Source: an uncultured Bacteroides sp. (GTDB lineage: Bacteria > Bacteroidota > Bacteroidia > Bacteroidales > Bacteroidaceae). From it: a DNA stretch of 34,921 nucleotides. A program made the translations under genes and the position numbers. The notes under the pieces are model-generated. The model ran no database searches and was not told where the DNA came from. It saw only the letters and a list, made by a program, of their open reading frames with translations. The stretch's first letter is position 1. Every line of letters begins with the position of its first letter. Shown here one piece after another: positions 32,917 to 34,921 of this stretch. The stretch covers positions 1 through 34,921 of the forward strand of contig CAJJYX010000009.1 of NCBI GenBank assembly GCA_905197435.1. The letters are read 5' to 3'.

Positions 32917-34746
32917 CTATTCTCCTTCGAAATAGGCTTGGATGATTTTTGCTTTAGTTTCTCCCACTACGGTTGCCAACTCTTCGGCAGATGCTTCGCG
33001 GATGCGTTTCACGCTTTTGAATTCTTTGAGCAGTGTGTTTTTTGTCTTTTCACCAATGCCTTTTATTTCGTCCAGTGCAGAGGCTATCTGCCGTTTGCTG
33101 CGTTTGTCGCGGTGGAAGGTGATGGCAAAGCGGTGCACTTCATCCTGAATCTGCGTCAGCAGGCGGAAGAGGGGAGTATTCTGTTTCAGCCCGATGGTTT
33201 GGGGCGGGAAGCCGTACAGCAATTCGGAAGTACGGTGCTTGCCGTCCTTGGCAAGTCCGGCAATGGGAATATTCAGTCCGAGCTCGTCCATCACCTCTTT
33301 TACGGCGCTCATTTGGCCTTTTCCGCCGTCGGTGATAAGGAGGTCGGGCAGGGGTGTTTTCTCGTCCATGGCGCGCTGATAGCGGCGTTTTACGACCTCT
33401 TTCATGGAGGCATAGTCATCCGGTCCCTCTACGGTCTTGATGTTGTACTTGCGATAGTCTTTCTTGGACGGTTTTCCCTTGACGAAGACCACGCAGCCCG
33501 CCACGGGGTCGGAGCCTTGGATGTTGGAATTGTCGAAACATTCTATTTGCATGGGCAGACGGTCCAGGTGCAGCTCTTGCTGTATCTCTTTCAGCAGGCG
33601 CACGGTCCGTTGTTCCGGATTCAGCTTTTCGGCTTGTTTCAGGCGGTCGGCTTTGTACTGCTTCACGTTGAGAATGGAGAGTTCCAGCAGCTTTTTCTTG
33701 TCTCCCCGTTGCGGGATGGTGAAAATGACGTCTTTCAGCTCCATGTCCAGCTCGAAAGGCACGATGATTTCGCGTGAGCGGCTCTTGTATCTTTCCCGCA
33801 TTTCAATGATGCCGAGGGACAGCAGCTCTTCTTTGGTTTCGTTCAGCCGTTTTTTGTATTCAAAGGTAAAGGCTTGGTTGATGGCGCCGTTCGTGATGTG
33901 CAGGTAGTTGATGAAAGCCGACTTCCCGTCACTGTCTTCTTCGATGGAAAATACGTCGATGTTATGCAGTATGTTGCTTACCACTTCCGATTTCGCCCGG
34001 TAGTTTTCCAGCAGCAGGTATTTCTCCTTTATCTTCTGCGCCTCTTCAAATCTCATCTCGGCGGCCAGTTCCTGCATTTGTTGGAAAAGCATCCGCTCTA
34101 TCTCCTGGGTGTTCCCTTTGAGGATTTCCTTGATTTCGGCGATGTTTTTCAGGTACTCTTCCTGGCTTTGCTTGCCGATGCAGGGTCCTGCACAGTTCTT
34201 GATGTGATATTCCAGGCAGACATTGAACTTCCCGGCACGTATGTTCTCCGGAGAGAGGTTCAGGTTGCACGTGCGTAAGGGATAGAGATGCTTGATGAGG
34301 TCGAGCAATGCATACATGGAAGGTATATGGCTGTAGGGGCCATAATAGGAGGAGCCGTTCCGGATTATTCTCCGGGTCCTGAATACGCGTGGAAAGTATT
34401 CATTTTGTACGCAGATGCTGGGATACGTCTTGTCGTCTTTCAGCAGTACGTTGTAGCGTGGCTTGTATTTCTTGATGAGATTGTTCTCCAGCAACAGTGC
34501 GTCTTCTTCCGTATTCACCACGATATACCGGATATCTGCAATCTTGCTTACCAGCACCCGTGTCTTTCCCGGCTCGTGCTCCCGGTTGAAGTAGGAGGAT
34601 ACCCTTCGCTTCAGATTCTTTGCCTTTCCTACGTATATGACGATTCCTTCGGTATTCAGATATTGGTAAATACCGGGACTTTCGGGAAGGTTGGATACAA
34701 TCCCTTTGAGGTAGTCGTTGGTTCGTAATTCAGAACTGCTTTCCAT
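32917..34746 (-). CDS. uvrC: Excinuclease ABC subunit C
   Basis: UvrC makes both incisions around damaged bases in nucleotide excision repair, working with UvrA and UvrB. The 609 residues are full length. The N-terminal GIY-YIG nuclease (about 20-100) has GIYQYL at 25-30 and YVGKAKNLKRRVSSYF from residue 38, a YVG variant of the YIG half. A cysteine-containing region (CLEYHIKNCAGPCIG) follows. Next is a UvrB-binding UVR motif (about 205-240, AAEMRFEEAQKIKEKY). The RNase H-like endonuclease domain contains ECFDNSNIQG and LLITDGGKGQ. The tail has tandem helix-hairpin-helix motifs (IKGIGEKTKNTLL). Its leader is a purine-rich 23-bp repeat (34778-34846), and no standard -7 box is visible upstream. 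Confidence 0.98.
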   Translation of the reverse strand: MESSSELRTNDYLKGIVSNLPESPGIYQYLNTEGIVIYVGKAKNLKRRVSSYFNREHEPGKTRVLVSKIADIRYIVVNTEEDALLLENNLIKKYKPRYNVLLKDDKTYPSICVQNEYFPRVFRTRRIIRNGSSYYGPYSHIPSMYALLDLIKHLYPLRTCNLNLSPENIRAGKFNVCLEYHIKNCAGPCIGKQSQEEYLKNIAEIKEILKGNTQEIERMLFQQMQELAAEMRFEEAQKIKEKYLLLENYRAKSEVVSNILHNIDVFSIEEDSDGKSAFINYLHITNGAINQAFTFEYKKRLNETKEELLSLGIIEMRERYKSRSREIIVPFELDMELKDVIFTIPQRGDKKKLLELSILNVKQYKADRLKQAEKLNPEQRTVRLLKEIQQELHLDRLPMQIECFDNSNIQGSDPVAGCVVFVKGKPSKKDYRKYNIKTVEGPDDYASMKEVVKRRYQRAMDEKTPLPDLLITDGGKGQMSAVKEVMDELGLNIPIAGLAKDGKHRTSELLYGFPPQTIGLKQNTPLFRLLTQIQDEVHRFAITFHRDKRSKRQIASALDEIKGIGEKTKNTLLKEFKSVKRIREASAEELATVVGETKAKIIQAYFEGE

Positions 34747-34777
34747 AATCTATCTTGTATCTATAACCTGATTTAAT

Positions 34778-34846
34778 TTCTTATTCTTCCTTATTGCTCT
34801 TTCTTATTCTTCCTTCTTGTTCTTTCTTATTCTCTTATTGTTCTTT
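34778..34846. repeat. Three 23-bp tandem repeats, strand-asymmetric, in the uvrC upstream region
   Basis: Units at 34778, 34801 and 34824 begin TTCTTATTCT on the plus strand and are almost wholly pyrimidine there. On the uvrC strand they are purine-rich (AGAATAAGAA). The first two units differ at only two of 23 positions and the third is more degenerate. They lie 32 bp upstream of the uvrC ATG. Copy number may vary by slippage. Confidence 0.7.
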
Positions 34847-34921
34847 CCTGCAGCCGATACTATTCAAATTCTCCTCCTCCCGGGAGGTTGTGTAAAAAGT
34901 AATCATCAAGTGTTCTTTGAC

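Noticed and set aside
34876..34887. 12-bp palindrome CCTCCCGGGAGG near the right edge
   Set aside because: Short and GC-only, with no neighbouring T tract or second copy; too little context at the window edge to interpret.
1..34921. Defence system, prophage, integrative element or transposon
   Set aside because: No integrase, transposase, toxin-antitoxin, nuclease-helicase or structural phage gene was found on either strand.

Overview
The window looks like chromosomal DNA of a gut Bacteroides (B. thetaiotaomicron/ovatus-like). The evidence is a hybrid two-component regulator, a SusC/SusD pair, many lipoprotein and Sec signal peptides, and promoters matching the Bacteroides -7 consensus TAnnTTTG. 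No RNA genes, insertion sequences, phage genes or CRISPR arrays were recognised.

Region 1 (1-20082) is a polysaccharide utilization locus (PUL). On the minus strand are a hybrid two-component sensor/regulator, cut by the left edge, and a retaining-type GH97 glycosidase. Divergently, on the plus strand, run a GH76 lipoprotein, a GH125 exo-alpha-1,6-mannosidase, SusC, SusD, a SusE-like surface lipoprotein and a second, probably surface-exposed GH76. A strong intrinsic terminator follows, then a GH92 alpha-mannosidase and a GH78 alpha-L-rhamnosidase. The core (GH76, GH125, GH92 with SusCD) is the toolkit for alpha-1,6-backbone mannans. The added GH78 and retaining GH97 suggest a mannan decorated with rhamnose and perhaps alpha-galactose, such as a fungal rhamnomannan or galactomannan. 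Proposed flow: the surface GH76 cuts the backbone, the SusE-like protein and SusD capture oligosaccharides, SusC imports them, periplasmic GH92/GH78/GH97 remove side groups, and GH76/GH125 finish the backbone.

Region 2 (20083-24370) holds lgt, a panE-like reductase, an unknown secreted protein and ychF, all on the minus strand. The GH78 and lgt genes converge with only 4 bp between them, so the PUL abuts core genes directly.

Region 3 (24371-26682) is a small variable patch. It has a stand-alone GH43 enzyme with a carbohydrate-binding-like tail, a 49-codon remnant of an HD-domain hydrolase gene, and a small secreted DUF3836-like protein.

Region 4 (26683-34921) is housekeeping: polA, a polyprenyl diphosphate synthase, a deoC-mazG-dtd operon and uvrC. 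Two intergenic regions about 28 kb apart (4961-5026 and 32782-32891) carry arrays of contiguous 22-bp repeats sharing a CCGGTG core, which no called feature explains.
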